Shown here piece by piece: positions 28,039 through 37,815 of a stretch of 64,000 nt of DNA (its first letter is position 1; every line of letters starts with the position of its first letter). Origin of the DNA: Acidobacteriaceae bacterium (GTDB lineage: Bacteria; Acidobacteriota; Terriglobia; Terriglobales; Acidobacteriaceae); contig PLDC01000017.1 in assembly GCA_003134995.1 (NCBI GenBank), positions 280,077 to 344,076 of the forward strand. Reading direction: 5' to 3'. A program made the translations under genes and the position numbers. The notes under the pieces were generated by a model. That model saw only the letters and a program-made list of their open reading frames with translations. It did not search any database and had not been told where the DNA came from.

Positions 28039-29286
28039 CTACGGGCCCTTCGCGCTCACCGCCGCCGTCGAATCCCTCTGCGTAAGCAGGACAGTCACCG
28101 AATTAGTCGTATTGCTAGCGGCAGCCAAATCCGGCACGCCGTCACCGTTGAAGTCTCCCACGGCCGCGTACACAGGGTCTGTCGCCACCGCAGGACTGAT
28201 CGCTGGAGCGAAGTTTCCATTTCCCGCGCCCAACAGAACTGTGATCGTATTGCTGCCGGCATTGGCCACGGCGAGATCGGGCTTGCCGTCTCCATTGAAG
28301 TCCGCTACTACTACGGAGTAAGGAACTGACCCCGTCTGCGGACTCACCGGCATCTGCACAAACGTTCCGTTCCCCTTGCCGATCAGAATCGTCACCGTAC
28401 CCAGCAGCGGATAGCCGTCGTTCTGGTTCGCGACAGCCAGATCAAGAATGCCATCGCTGTTGAAATCCGCGGCGGCGATCGCCAGGGGCTCAATGCCCGT
28501 CGCCGGGCTCTCAGCCACTTGCTTAAATGTTCCATCGCCGTTGCCCAGCAGAATCGTCACCGAGCTTGGAGCCAGTTCCCCTCCGTTGTCAGCGACCGCA
28601 AGGTCGGCAATGCCATCTCCGTTAAAGTCGCCCACGGCGGTCGCCGCAGCGCCTCCAGTAATCGCAATCGACGGCTTCGCCGTGAACGTTCCATCGCCGT
28701 TGCCCATCAGCACCGTAATCTCATAGGCCGTCACAACCAGGTCAGTCTTGCCGTCGCTGTTGAAGACTCCCGTGTCGACCTTGAACACGCCCTCCGGCAC
28801 GTAGATCGGCGTTAGCGGCGTGAAGCTGCCATCGCCATTGCCCAGCAGCACCTGCACTTCGCTCGCATCCGGCAGGGAGATGGCAAGGTCGGGCTTGCCA
28901 TCGCCGTTGAAATCTCCCACGGCAGCATTGTTCACATTTTGCCCGGTCAGGGGAAACACAGGCCCAGCTTCAAACGTGCCATTGCCCTTCCCCAGAAATA
29001 TATTCACGTCGGTGTACGAGGTAAAAATGCTGTAGACGGGGACGGCCATGTCCAGCTTGCCGTCGCCATTGAAATCAGCCACAGCGACGAATTGCGGGTA
29101 AGGGTCCGTTGCCGGGTTGCTGGAGTTGTGGAAGCTTACGCGGGGCACGCCTGCTGATTCGGAGCCAGCAGCAGCCGGAGCGGCGCTGGCGGGGGCGCTA
29201 TCCGAAACGCCGGCCCAACCAGATGTGCACAAGCACGCAGCAAGCGTGACGGTAAATAGGCTTCTCCCGTACGAAGTGATTTTCAT
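28039..29286 (-). CDS. Exported FG-GAP/VCBS repeat beta-propeller protein
   Basis: A signal peptide precedes about seven repeats, each with an ADFNGDGKLDLAV-type calcium-binding loop and a VLLGNGDGTF strand. Such proteins fold into integrin-alpha-like beta-propellers and are secreted or surface-bound. The 415 aa contain little beyond the repeats. No neighbouring gene hints at the ligand. The near-identical repeats make it prone to recombination. ATG 29286 is the natural start before the signal peptide (MKITSYGRSLFTVTLAACLC). Confidence 0.85.
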   Translation of the reverse strand: MKITSYGRSLFTVTLAACLCTSGWAGVSDSAPASAAPAAAGSESAGVPRVSFHNSSNPATDPYPQFVAVADFNGDGKLDMAVPVYSIFTSYTDVNIFLGKGNGTFEAGPVFPLTGQNVNNAAVGDFNGDGKPDLAISLPDASEVQVLLGNGDGSFTPLTPIYVPEGVFKVDTGVFNSDGKTDLVVTAYEITVLMGNGDGTFTAKPSIAITGGAAATAVGDFNGDGIADLAVADNGGELAPSSVTILLGNGDGTFKQVAESPATGIEPLAIAAADFNSDGILDLAVANQNDGYPLLGTVTILIGKGNGTFVQMPVSPQTGSVPYSVVVADFNGDGKPDLAVANAGSNTITVLLGAGNGNFAPAISPAVATDPVYAAVGDFNGDGVPDLAAASNTTNSVTVLLTQRDSTAAVSAKGP

Positions 29287-29450
29287 GGCTCCTCCACATC
29301 CGGGCCAACACGGCGGTGGTTCGTCCCGTCGGCCTGCCGTCGGACCCCGGTTCAGGGCCTCACCATTTCAAATCATGTAACGGGCGAAAACAAGCTCTCG
29401 CAATCACAACTGCTCCGGACCGACATAGGCCTGAAAGTCCCAGCCATCAG

Positions 29451-29818
29451 TCAGCCGCCGATGGGCGCCCTCACGGTGATAAAACGCTGCGGAGCGTTCT
29501 TGTCTAGTTTAAGCCGGAGTTCCAACGGGTTGAACCCCTCATGATCGAAGCGGAGATAGTAGACCCCCTTCCCGCGCTGTCGAGAAAAAAGTGAAAATGT
29601 CCCTTAGTATCCGTCGCGGTCGAGCGCAGTACTGCAACCCACTCGCCGGTGCAGTCTGTCACTATCATGTCCTGGATGGGAGCGCCCGAAGGATCGAGAA
29701 CAACACCCTCAACTCCCTGAGCGGGCTGGGGCTCTTCAATAACGACAAGTTCCCGAACTGCCGACGCGGAACTGACGGAGAATGCGCATGCAAGGACGAT
29801 GGCTGTTACCCGAAACAC
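29451..29818 (-). pseudogene. Exported carboxypeptidase-regulatory-like (CNA-B type) protein, frameshifted
   Basis: A signal peptide (ACAFSVSSASA) leads into a beta-sandwich domain (GVEGVVLDPSGAPIQDMIVT, then ATDTKGHFHF) of the carboxypeptidase regulatory/TonB-plug-like type. In the present frame the protein ends in an odd tail at 29504. A -1 shift at a run of six T (around 29588-29593) restores a sensible end (GKGVYYLRFDHEGFNPLEL, then FITVRAPIGG) with a stop at 29451-29453. The gene is therefore either inactivated, mis-sequenced at the homopolymer, or decoded by slippage. Confidence 0.65.
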
Positions 29819-29887
29819 AGAGCCATTATCCGCTGTGCATTCCTTTCAGGCAAGGAATGGATAAGAGCTTGATATCGACGATTTCAT

Positions 29888-30574
29888 TCACAACCGTTTC
29901 AAAAACGCCTCAGCCAACTCAAACTGCGGAAACAATTTCTCCTCAGCCTGAAACTCTGCCGAATGCACACACCGCCGGCTGCCGCGAAGCCTCACGGGAT
30001 GCTTCAGGTGCAGCATCTCGTGGTAAACGATATATTCGACAGCGTAGCGGGGAACCAGAAACTGATCGAAGATGCGGCTGATCACGATCGCATTGTGCGC
30101 CGGATCGTAATGCCCGAGAATGCGGCGGGTCTTCGTCGGGCTCCAACTCATGCGCGGACGTCCAAGCAATCCATGGAAAAAGCGCCGGTTCAGATCCTCG
30201 AAAACCGCATCGAGATCGTACACGCGGCCTTGCGGAGAATGCAGTTGCTTGCGTCCGCGCATCTGCCGCACCAGGTGCGCCTTGCGCACAACTTCATGGC
30301 TGCCCACATATTTTCGATAGCGGGCCGCCTGGCTGCGGTCGATGGGCTTGCGGTACATCTTGGCCAGCAGGATGTGGGCGATGGCTCGCACCACCGCCTC
30401 AGGAGCGCCTTCAAGCAGATCGGAAAGCCGCACCAGCAACCGGCCTTCGCGCAATCGAATGGTGTTGTTGACGTTGGCGAAGGCAAAAAACTCGATCTTC
30501 AGTTCAGGCGGCGCAGCCCCGGGACGCAACTGCCGGTGTTCCTCATGAAAAAGTTCGAGCAATCCCTCGCGCAC
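29888..30574 (-). CDS. SprT-like zinc metalloprotease
   Basis: The C-terminal half has VEYIVYHEMLHLKHP, the HExxH zinc site of SprT/YgjP-like proteases, with a downstream His (HSAEF) as likely third ligand. The N-terminal half has VVRAIAHILLAKMYRKP, a helical region often seen in this group. The SNRFFHGLL-type motif before the active site is typical of SprT families (here LNRRFFHGLLGRPRMSW). Substrate unknown; SprT homologues act on DNA-protein crosslinks in eukaryotes, but this is not evidence for that role here. Start at 30574. Confidence 0.8.
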   Translation of the reverse strand: MREGLLELFHEEHRQLRPGAAPPELKIEFFAFANVNNTIRLREGRLLVRLSDLLEGAPEAVVRAIAHILLAKMYRKPIDRSQAARYRKYVGSHEVVRKAHLVRQMRGRKQLHSPQGRVYDLDAVFEDLNRRFFHGLLGRPRMSWSPTKTRRILGHYDPAHNAIVISRIFDQFLVPRYAVEYIVYHEMLHLKHPVRLRGSRRCVHSAEFQAEEKLFPQFELAEAFLKRL

Positions 30575-30589
30575 GATGAGGCAAGATTA

Positions 30590-30690
30590 ACACGGCTTCC
30601 GCCTCTCGGCTTCCGGACCAGACTTGACACTGACTGAACGCAGCGACGACTGAAGATATCAAACCCGGAAGCCGGGCGCCGGAAGCCGCG
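30590..30690. repeat. GAAGC/GCTTC palindromic repeat, third copy
   Basis: CGGCTTCCG-type words at 30594-30618 face CCGGAAGCC-type words at 30663-30689, forming a near-palindrome between two minus-strand genes. Related to the repeats at 2474-2605 and 13294-13336. Confidence 0.5.
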
Positions 30691-31257
30691 TTACTCCGAC
30701 GAATTCCCATAAGGCTTCGTGTCCGACTTCTTCCGATGCTTGGCAGCCTCCTCCTGCTCAACCAGCAGCTTGCGGTGATCTTGCAGCGAAGTGGTGACTG
30801 TATCGAGGGTGTTAGTCAGACTGAATTCGTACTGGCTCACTTCCTCCGCAGGCACGTCGGCCGCTTCTTTCAACGTGCGTAACCGGCCTTTGAAGTCCAC
30901 GTCAGCTTCGATGATCGTCTTCAAAGGTTTGCGAATATCGTCCTTGCGGTCGATGTAGGTTTCGATGTTGTCATTCAGCTCATCGTAGATCAGCAGAAAT
31001 TCGTCGAGCTTGTCATGAGTTTGCCGGGGCCGGTCTTTCGTCTTCGGATCACTGCGCATCTGCTCCATCGCGACCAGGCGCGCCCGCGCAAACTTCACAT
31101 AGAGGCCCAGCCGCAACTGGGGCTGCCAGCTGGTATCGCGGATCTCATCCACCTCAGACTGCGTGAATGGATCGCGGTGACTCTGCGCCGGCGCAACCGC
31201 AGCCATCAGCAACAGCGTCCCGAGAAACATGTATACGCGAAACGAGAAAACCGTCAT
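30691..31257 (-). CDS. Exported helical protein of unknown function (188 aa)
   Basis: A signal peptide (MFLGTLLLMAAVAPAQ) and then a charged, almost wholly helical protein with a heptad-like C-terminal part ending in a basic tail. It overlaps the stop of the preceding gene by 4 nt (ATGA), so the two are translationally coupled and probably work together in the periplasm. I recognise no domain. Confidence 0.7.
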   Translation of the reverse strand: MTVFSFRVYMFLGTLLLMAAVAPAQSHRDPFTQSEVDEIRDTSWQPQLRLGLYVKFARARLVAMEQMRSDPKTKDRPRQTHDKLDEFLLIYDELNDNIETYIDRKDDIRKPLKTIIEADVDFKGRLRTLKEAADVPAEEVSQYEFSLTNTLDTVTTSLQDHRKLLVEQEEAAKHRKKSDTKPYGNSSE

Positions 31258-31730
31258 TTCTTAGCGCCTTTCGGAAACATCGCCGCCAGCAGATCGTCGC
31301 GAATGCGCTCGAGGCGGTCAATAGTAGTCTGAATCTGATCCTGATCTTCGTGCGAGACCGCGTGTTTCATGGCGGCCAGCTTGCGGGTCATCTTGCGGAT
31401 CGCAATCTCGCTTGGTTTTTCATGCTTATGCGATTGGACGGCATAATCGCGCGCCAGTTCAGAAAATGCGACAACATCCACCAGCGCAGCCTTGCCTTGC
31501 TCGCTATCGCCCGCAACGTAGAACTTGTCGGCGGCATCCAGTTGCCGCTCCGATATATGAATGCACAGAACCGGGCGCTCGCCGACAGAAGCATTGGCAA
31601 CTCGCCCCTTCAGTTCTTCAACGCCAGGCTGTTCGCCGCCGGCAGACATTGCGGGCATGGCCAACGCCGATAACAAAAGGCCCAGCGCCGCAACCCACCT
31701 GACTCGTAAGTGTTCTCTCGCGAACCCCAT
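31254..31730 (-). CDS. Exported helical protein of unknown function (158 aa)
   Basis: A signal peptide (WVAALGLLLSALAMPAMSA) and a helical body with ISERQLDAADKFYVAGDSEQG, reminiscent of a single TPR-like hairpin. It lies 15 nt after the TPR protein and overlaps the next gene by 4 nt; with the TPR protein and uvrA these make a four-gene minus-strand run. Function unknown. Confidence 0.7.
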   Translation of the reverse strand: MGFAREHLRVRWVAALGLLLSALAMPAMSAGGEQPGVEELKGRVANASVGERPVLCIHISERQLDAADKFYVAGDSEQGKAALVDVVAFSELARDYAVQSHKHEKPSEIAIRKMTRKLAAMKHAVSHEDQDQIQTTIDRLERIRDDLLAAMFPKGAKK

Positions 31731-31745
31731 GAAATTCCATCGCGG

Positions 31746-33122
31746 CTACTTCTTCGGCTCGATGGCGATGAGCCGATGCGTCGCCTGCCACTCCTGTTCA
31801 GGATACTTCCCGTTGGCCGCCTTAAGGAAGAGGTGATAGTTTGCGGACGCGTTCTTGAAGTCGCGCAGATGATCGTAGGCCGACGCCCGCATGAAGTATG
31901 TGATGGGATTTTCGGGCAAAAGTTTGGCTCGGGCGTCCAGGGCGTGGATTACGAGAGGGTATTCCTCGTTTTCGCCGGCAGAAAATGCCAGATCGCCGTA
32001 AGCCTCTCCCAGGTCGGGCTTAAGCTTTAAAGCAGTAATGAACTCCTGCTGTGCCTCCGGAAATTTCTTCTGCCGCACCAGCGCCTGGCCCAGCCGGCGA
32101 TGCAGCTCGGCCTCGCTGGGATGAGCCGCGACCAATGTCCGATAGGCGCCCTCAGCCAGATCATTTTTTCCAGCAGTCGAGTACAGTTCCGCCAGATCGC
32201 GCTGCGCTAAATCGTCATTGGAAGAAAGTTTGATTCCCGTCTGCAATTCGGCGATGGCAGCGTCATTCTTGCCTTCGGCAGCAAGCACTCGCCCCAACTG
32301 AATGTGCGCCGCGGTAAAGTCTGCAGATCCCGAAAGCAATTTCCGCAGATAATCTTCCGCCTCGGGAAAACGGCCCCCGCGCATGTAAATATTCGCCAGT
32401 CCAATTACCGCGTCCGTCGATTGCGGATCGGCGGCCAGCGCCTGCCTGTATTCCTGCTCCGCGTCGGCAAATTTGTTTTCCCCTTCGAGAAGCAGCCCGG
32501 CAGAAAGATGTGGCTCAGCTTGCTTGGGTCGAAGACCGGCTGCGTGCGCGTAAGCAGCCAGCGCTTCCTCCGGCTTCGACTTTTCAATGGCCTGCGCCAG
32601 CGAAAGCCACGCCCGGTACTGTCCCTCATCAGCATGACTGGTTGGCTTCAACAGAGTCGCGGCCCGCAGATATTGCTCTGCATCAGGCTGCCCGGTCTTC
32701 GCCAGTTGCAGCCCAAGATTCAGATTTGATTCGAAAACATCAGGCTTCGCCGCCACCGATTTGCGATACGCAGCGATCGAATCCTCGGTCTTCCCCAGAG
32801 CGTTCTCAACGAAGCCCAGATCGAACCATCCCACGTAACTTGTGGAATCATGTTCGACGAGCTTGCGAAGCAGAGGCTCAGCGGCAGCGTAATCATTTTT
32901 TTCAATCGCGGCCTCAGCCGCAGTAAGTTCGGCCGGCTGCGTCGGAGAATCGTCATCCGGCACTTGAATGTGATACGCTGACCGGTGAGTCTGGCTAGAA
33001 GATGATGATGATGAAGTTTGCGGCGAAGATGTTTCCGCCGCAGGCGCGGCATCCTGGGCGACTAAACAAACGCTCCCCGCCAGAGCCAGCATCGCGCTCG
33101 CGAGAAGTTTACTTGCTCCCAT
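31746..33122 (-). CDS. Exported TPR-repeat protein
   Basis: A signal peptide (LLASAMLALAGSVCLVAQ) followed by a Ser/Gln-rich spacer and about ten tetratricopeptide repeats (for example YVGWFDLGFVENALGKTEDS and EAYGDLAFSAGENEEYP) covering residues 65-450. TPR arrays are protein-protein scaffolds. ATG 33122 is preferred over the upstream 33146 because the signal peptide begins there; it overlaps the uvrA end by 14 nt, so it is likely co-expressed with uvrA. No catalytic domain. Confidence 0.82.
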   Translation of the reverse strand: MGASKLLASAMLALAGSVCLVAQDAAPAAETSSPQTSSSSSSSQTHRSAYHIQVPDDDSPTQPAELTAAEAAIEKNDYAAAEPLLRKLVEHDSTSYVGWFDLGFVENALGKTEDSIAAYRKSVAAKPDVFESNLNLGLQLAKTGQPDAEQYLRAATLLKPTSHADEGQYRAWLSLAQAIEKSKPEEALAAYAHAAGLRPKQAEPHLSAGLLLEGENKFADAEQEYRQALAADPQSTDAVIGLANIYMRGGRFPEAEDYLRKLLSGSADFTAAHIQLGRVLAAEGKNDAAIAELQTGIKLSSNDDLAQRDLAELYSTAGKNDLAEGAYRTLVAAHPSEAELHRRLGQALVRQKKFPEAQQEFITALKLKPDLGEAYGDLAFSAGENEEYPLVIHALDARAKLLPENPITYFMRASAYDHLRDFKNASANYHLFLKAANGKYPEQEWQATHRLIAIEPKK

Positions 33123-36100
33123 TGGAACGCGACGCTCCATTCGCATTTCCGCTGATGTTTCCGTTCAGCACTCGCGCCAGATATTTTCCTGTGTAAGAGC
33201 CCGGAATGTTTGCAATCGCTTCCGGCGGCCCCACTCCCACAATCTTTCCGCCGCGTGATCCACCTTCCGGCCCCAGGTCGATCACCCAGTCCGCGGTCTT
33301 GATCACTTCCAGATTGTGCTCGATCACCAGGATCGAGCCCCCTGCTTCAATAAGACGGCGAAACGCCGCCAGGAGTTTGCTCACGTCGTCAAAATGCAGC
33401 CCAGTCGTGGGCTCGTCAAAAATATAAAGCATTCGCGGCCGGCGACGGCTTTCCTCCTGCCGTGCCGCGCGCGGCCTTCCTAACTCGCGCGCCGCAGGCT
33501 GCAGGTGCGCCGCCAGTTTCATGCGCTGCGCTTCTCCTCCCGATAATGTGGTCGCCGATTGCCCCAGCCGCAAATATCCCAGCCCAACTTCCTCTAGCAC
33601 GCGCAGCTTGTCGGTAATCTTCGGCGCCTCGGCAAAAAATCGCAGCGCCTCTTTCACCGTCAAGTTCAACACGTCGTGAATATTCTTACCGTGGTAGCGA
33701 ACGTCGAGCACCTGCGCCTTGTAGCGCGTGCCTTTGCACTCTTCGCAAATCAGTTCAACGTCTGCGAGAAACTGCATCTCGACCGTAACCGTGCCGTCGC
33801 CCTGGCAAGTCTCGCAACGCCCTCCAGGAATATTGAAAGAAAAGTGTCCAGAGCCGAACCCGCGCTTCTTCGCCTCAGGCAGCGACGCGAAAAGATCCCG
33901 GATCGCATCAAACGCCTTGATATAAGTCACTGGATTCGACCGCGGCGTTCGCCCAATCGGAGATTGATCGACCAGCACAACTTCGTCAATGAACTGATCT
34001 CCCTCCAGACTCACCCACGTGGCCGCGCCCTGCGCCGGACCGCTAACCTGCTGCTTCTTCGCTTCCACCAAAGCTTGAAAAAGAACCTGATGCAGCAAAG
34101 TAGATTTCCCGGAGCCCGACACACCCGTGATCGCAACCAGCATCCCCAGGGGAATACAAAAGTCGACGCCCTTCAGGTTGTTCGCGCGCACGCCCTTGAT
34201 TCTGATCTGCTGCGCTCCCGGCTGCCGCCGCACCGCCGGAACTTGAATGCGCAAATCATCCGCAAGATAGCGCCCCGTGAGCGAAGCCGGATTCCGCAAG
34301 ATCTCTTCGTAGGTTCCCGCAGCCACAAGCTTCCCGCCGTTCTCTCCAGCTCCCGGGCCGAGATCGAGAATCCGATCCGCGGTCCGCATGATGTCAGGAT
34401 CGTGCTCGACCACCAGAATCGTGTTTCCCAAATCGCGCAGGTCCTGCAAAATCTTGATCAGCCGGTGCGTATCGCGACTGTGCAATCCAATCGATGGCTC
34501 ATCTAGTACGTAGAGTGTGCCCACCAGCCGCGATCCGAGCGAAGTAGCCAGTTGAATACGCTGCGCCTCGCCTCCAGAGAGCGTGGACGACAATCGATCC
34601 AGCGTCAAATATTCCAGGCCAACATCATTAAGAAACCGCAATCGCTCGCGAATCTCCTGCAACAAACGCTCCGCAATCTCAGCTTCCTCCGGACTCAATT
34701 GAACTCCGGCGAAGAACTTAGCCGCGTCTTCCACCGTCATCGCGCAGACATCACAAATGTTTTTGCCGTTGATCTTCACCTGCCGCGCTTCCAATCGCAG
34801 GCGAGTCCCGCGACAGTCAGGACAAGTCGAATACCCGCGATAGCGGCTCAAAAACACGCGAATGTGCAGCTTATATTTCTTTCGCTCCAAATACTGAAAG
34901 AATCCGCGCACGCCGAGAAACTTTCCATCCCCATCTTGTATAAGTTCCTGTTGTGCCGCATCAAGCTCCACCCAGGGCACATCCAGCGGGATGTCTTCCT
35001 GTTTGGCAAAGCGTTTCATCTCCGCGAAAACCGGCCGGTATTTCGGCTTGTTCCACGGATCGATCGCGCCCTCACCCAGAGATTTCATGGGATCCGGAAT
35101 AACGCGCCCCAGGTCGAAGTCGATCGTATTGCCAAATCCCTGGCACCGCGCACACGCGCCGTATGGATTGTTAAACGAAAACAGTCGCGGCTCGGGTTCT
35201 TCATATCGCAGGTTGCAGTTCTTGCATTCGAAGCGCTGCGCAAACCGCAACTGCCGCGCCGGCTGATCCCCATGCGGAGGCAAATCAAAAATAACTTCTC
35301 CTGACTCTCGGTACGCCGTTTCAACTGCATCTACAATGCGTGTGCGCGCGTCCGCGGAAATCGCAAGCCGGTCCACCAGCATAAACACCGGCTGATCGAA
35401 GTGGATATCCAGCAACGATTCCGGCGCAGAGAACTCGAACACTTGCCCTGCCTGATAAAGCCGGTTAAAGCCAGCCTTGCGCAGGTCGAACAGGCGAGCC
35501 TTAAGCTGATCGGTCCACCCCGAATCAGGCGCAGAAGCTTTTTTAGACCTACGCCCGCGCGCAGCCTTCTTCTCCGGTTCCCTCGGCGTGGCAGCAGCCG
35601 CCTGCAAGGGAAAAACAATTTGCACGCGCGTTCCCGGATCCAAGGCCAGCACAGCGTCCGCGATTTCGTCCACGGTATCTTTCTTCACTTCGCTGCCGCA
35701 GTTGGCGCAATAAGTACGCCCAACGCGAGCAAACAGCAACCGCAAATAATCGTAAATCTCAGTCGCCGTCGCCACGGTCGACCTGGGATTGCGCGTAGTA
35801 TTCTTCTGCCGGATCGCAACCGCCGGAGCGATGCCCTCAATCGAATCGACATCAGGCTTCTCGATGCGCTCCAAAAACTGTCGCGCATAGGCCGAGAGCG
35901 ACTCCACATACCGCCGCTGACCCTCCGCATAAATCGTGTCAAAGGCCAGGGAAGACTTGCCCGAACCCGAGACCCCCGTCACCACGGTCAGAGTATTGTG
36001 CAGAATCTCAAAATCGATGTTCTTCAGGTTATGAACGCGAGCGCCGCGCACCACAATCCCATCCTCGGCCGTCGGGGCAAAGGTCGGGCCGAGTGTCGAG

Positions 36101-36141
36101 CTCGGTATCGAACTAGTCGGATGAGAGATGAGATCAGACAT
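33109..36141 (-). CDS. uvrA: Excinuclease ABC subunit A
   Basis: The damage-recognition ATPase of nucleotide excision repair. It has two ABC modules: Walker [11 protein letters not shown] (first) and [10 protein letters not shown] (second), signatures LSGGEAQR in both, and Walker B LDEPSIG and FDEPTTG. Zinc modules include CKNC...CARC, CPDC and CETC...CEEC. The insertion domain carries a basic linker ([11 protein letters not shown]) and the C-terminal ATPase has an unusual Arg-rich insertion ([20 protein letters not shown]) before FDEPTTG. Start at ATG 36141 (MSDLIS); the frame is open to 36186. UvrB/UvrC are not in the window. Confidence 0.96.
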   Translation of the reverse strand: MSDLISHPTSSIPSSTLGPTFAPTAEDGIVVRGARVHNLKNIDFEILHNTLTVVTGVSGSGKSSLAFDTIYAEGQRRYVESLSAYARQFLERIEKPDVDSIEGIAPAVAIRQKNTTRNPRSTVATATEIYDYLRLLFARVGRTYCANCGSEVKKDTVDEIADAVLALDPGTRVQIVFPLQAAAATPREPEKKAARGRRSKKASAPDSGWTDQLKARLFDLRKAGFNRLYQAGQVFEFSAPESLLDIHFDQPVFMLVDRLAISADARTRIVDAVETAYRESGEVIFDLPPHGDQPARQLRFAQRFECKNCNLRYEEPEPRLFSFNNPYGACARCQGFGNTIDFDLGRVIPDPMKSLGEGAIDPWNKPKYRPVFAEMKRFAKQEDIPLDVPWVELDAAQQELIQDGDGKFLGVRGFFQYLERKKYKLHIRVFLSRYRGYSTCPDCRGTRLRLEARQVKINGKNICDVCAMTVEDAAKFFAGVQLSPEEAEIAERLLQEIRERLRFLNDVGLEYLTLDRLSSTLSGGEAQRIQLATSLGSRLVGTLYVLDEPSIGLHSRDTHRLIKILQDLRDLGNTILVVEHDPDIMRTADRILDLGPGAGENGGKLVAAGTYEEILRNPASLTGRYLADDLRIQVPAVRRQPGAQQIRIKGVRANNLKGVDFCIPLGMLVAITGVSGSGKSTLLHQVLFQALVEAKKQQVSGPAQGAATWVSLEGDQFIDEVVLVDQSPIGRTPRSNPVTYIKAFDAIRDLFASLPEAKKRGFGSGHFSFNIPGGRCETCQGDGTVTVEMQFLADVELICEECKGTRYKAQVLDVRYHGKNIHDVLNLTVKEALRFFAEAPKITDKLRVLEEVGLGYLRLGQSATTLSGGEAQRMKLAAHLQPAARELGRPRAARQEESRRRPRMLYIFDEPTTGLHFDDVSKLLAAFRRLIEAGGSILVIEHNLEVIKTADWVIDLGPEGGSRGGKIVGVGPPEAIANIPGSYTGKYLARVLNGNISGNANGASRSNGSK

Positions 36142-36255
36142 GAAATAACCGCCAACAACGCCGTCACCCGCTGGGAGCATTCCCAACGGCCTCCGAGAGC
36201 GCTGTCGAATCCTTCATTATACCCGCCCTTTTTGCAAAGTATCGGCAACTTAGAG

Positions 36256-36293
36256 GTTCTATGATTGCCAACTCGTTCTATGATTGCCAACTC
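36256..36293. repeat. Tandem 19-bp duplication
   Basis: GTTCTATGATTGCCAACTC occurs twice head to tail in the 385-bp gap upstream of uvrA. The rest of this gap (36294-36526) holds no recognisable gene or RNA. Confidence 0.7.
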
Positions 36294-36526
36294 GTCGCGC
36301 ACCGGGACGGCCATCGATTCTTTTGTCGATGTCTAATCGGTGCATAAAAATGACGCTGATTTGATGAGTTTCGGTCAATCGCGAATTCTCAGGACGAAGT
36401 CTTCAGCAAAAGCTGTCGCGACTTCATCTTCGGAAACTTCGCAGCCCGCTTCACGAGTCAAGCCTGATGCTCGGCAATACCTAAGCAGCGGCGGCGCCCG
36501 GTGTGACAGGCGAACCCAACAACTGG

Positions 36527-37213
36527 TTAAGCGGCCGCGATCATGTGCCGTTTCGCTAGCGCCTCGATTTCCGGCTCAGTCACTGCCGAAAGATCTGCAT
36601 TTTCCGTGGCGATGACCCGCCGAGAAATGTCGGGATGATGCGTCTTCAAATATCCTTTCAAGAATTCGGCGGCGTTGCTTTTTCCGGTGGCGTGACCGAT
36701 GAGCACGATCTCACTCGCCGGAGTGATGTCTTTCGCGATCTCCTCATAAAACGAATCCTCTTCGGGCACGCGCTCGCCACGGTAGTGAGCTTCCTTTCGA
36801 TGAATCAAATGATGATGAAAATGATAAGGATCGTAAGGCTGCACCTTGCGTTCGTCCGCCGGACGGCTTCCACCGAGATCCTGGTAAACATGGGCTGCGT
36901 GGTGGTCGATGACGACAATCATCCGGCCGGGCTGGACCGGTTGCTCCGTCTGCGCACCTGATTTATGCGCATCCGGTCCGGCTTCCTTCAAGAATTTACG
37001 CAGCCGCGAAACTTCCTCTACGCCAAGATCATGGGTGTTCGGCTTCTTGAAAAAGACGCGTTGCCCTCCGACGCGAAATATAAACTCATCATTGCCGTTC
37101 GGTTGGACCTCACCCAAATGCTCGACAAGGTCGACAGCTTCGCTCCAACTCAAATTGTGGGGCAGTTTGCCGCTGACAAGATTCTGGTACAGCGAATCGA
37201 GGTGCTTGCTCAT
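36527..37213 (-). CDS. HicA-like domain fused to an eRF1-like (translational machinery) domain
   Basis: Residues 1-80 resemble a HicA-type dsRNA-binding fold (KLPHNLSWSEAVDLVEHLGE, then VEEVSRLRKFLKEAG). After a spacer, residues 95-228 match the bacterial eRF1-like family often labelled translational machinery protein: MIVVIDHHAAHVYQD, a His-rich HFHHHLIHRK stretch, then DSFYEEIAKDI and EIVLIGHATGKSNAAEFL. HicA-type domains bind or cut RNA and eRF1-like domains bind ribosomes or tRNA-site RNA; a role in stress-time translation control is inference. The frame is open to 37672, but ATG 37213 with AAGGAGAA just upstream is clearly the start. Confidence 0.72.
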   Translation of the reverse strand: MSKHLDSLYQNLVSGKLPHNLSWSEAVDLVEHLGEVQPNGNDEFIFRVGGQRVFFKKPNTHDLGVEEVSRLRKFLKEAGPDAHKSGAQTEQPVQPGRMIVVIDHHAAHVYQDLGGSRPADERKVQPYDPYHFHHHLIHRKEAHYRGERVPEEDSFYEEIAKDITPASEIVLIGHATGKSNAAEFLKGYLKTHHPDISRRVIATENADLSAVTEPEIEALAKRHMIAAA

Positions 37214-37471
37214 AGTGTGTTCTCCTTCACAAACAATTCTAAACTCGAATAACATGCATCTCGAAACGGTCACCATTCGAAAGACCACCATTAAGCCACG
37301 AGCGACGAGACTAAACAATTGGACCTTGGTATCGATGCCACCCTCGTATCCGCAGTCCGGCGCCTCAGTCATCAACAAACTGCAGTCGATACAAAAGCAT
37401 CGGCAATACCATCGTCCAATTGCGCGACTTATTTTGTTGTGGCCGAATGAAACCAACAGCTGAGAGGCACA

Positions 37472-37723
37472 ATGACAAAAACGACGAGCTTTCAAACCGA
37501 CATTCGCCCGCTCTTTACAGACCGAGACATTCAAGGCATGAGCAAGGCCTTCAACCTGGCAAATTACGATGACGTCAAAAAGAACGCTGCCGCCATCTAC
37601 GATCGCATTCGTGGAATCGGCGGCGCCGTCATGCCACCACCTCCGCCAAGAGGAGAAGGTCCCTGGCAGCAATCTCGCATTGAACTATTCGCCAAGTGGA
37701 TCGCGGACGGCTTCCAACCTTAA
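37472..37723 (+). CDS. Small conserved hypothetical protein, 83 aa
   Basis: Carries FQTDIRPLFTDRDIQGM, then YDDVKKNAAAIYDRI and MPPPPPRGEGPW, ending FAKWIADGFQP. This pattern resembles the c-type cytochrome-like domains that flank haem proteins (IRPLF...MPP..G.W) but with no CXXCH, so no haem can be attached covalently. GAGAGGCAC precedes the ATG. It lies 93 nt before the lactonase-like gene on the same strand. Confidence 0.65.
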   Translation: MTKTTSFQTDIRPLFTDRDIQGMSKAFNLANYDDVKKNAAAIYDRIRGIGGAVMPPPPPRGEGPWQQSRIELFAKWIADGFQP

Positions 37724-37815
37724 TCGGCCTCAAGCGCCCAGCACGGCTTCTCACCTGTAGAAGAGAACTGGCCGGCGATTTACCAACTTCGATCAGATTT
37801 CGGATGGAGGATTTC

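Noticed and set aside
36256..36293. Possible CRISPR-like repeat
   Set aside because: Only two 19-bp units head to tail with no spacer, so a simple duplication.
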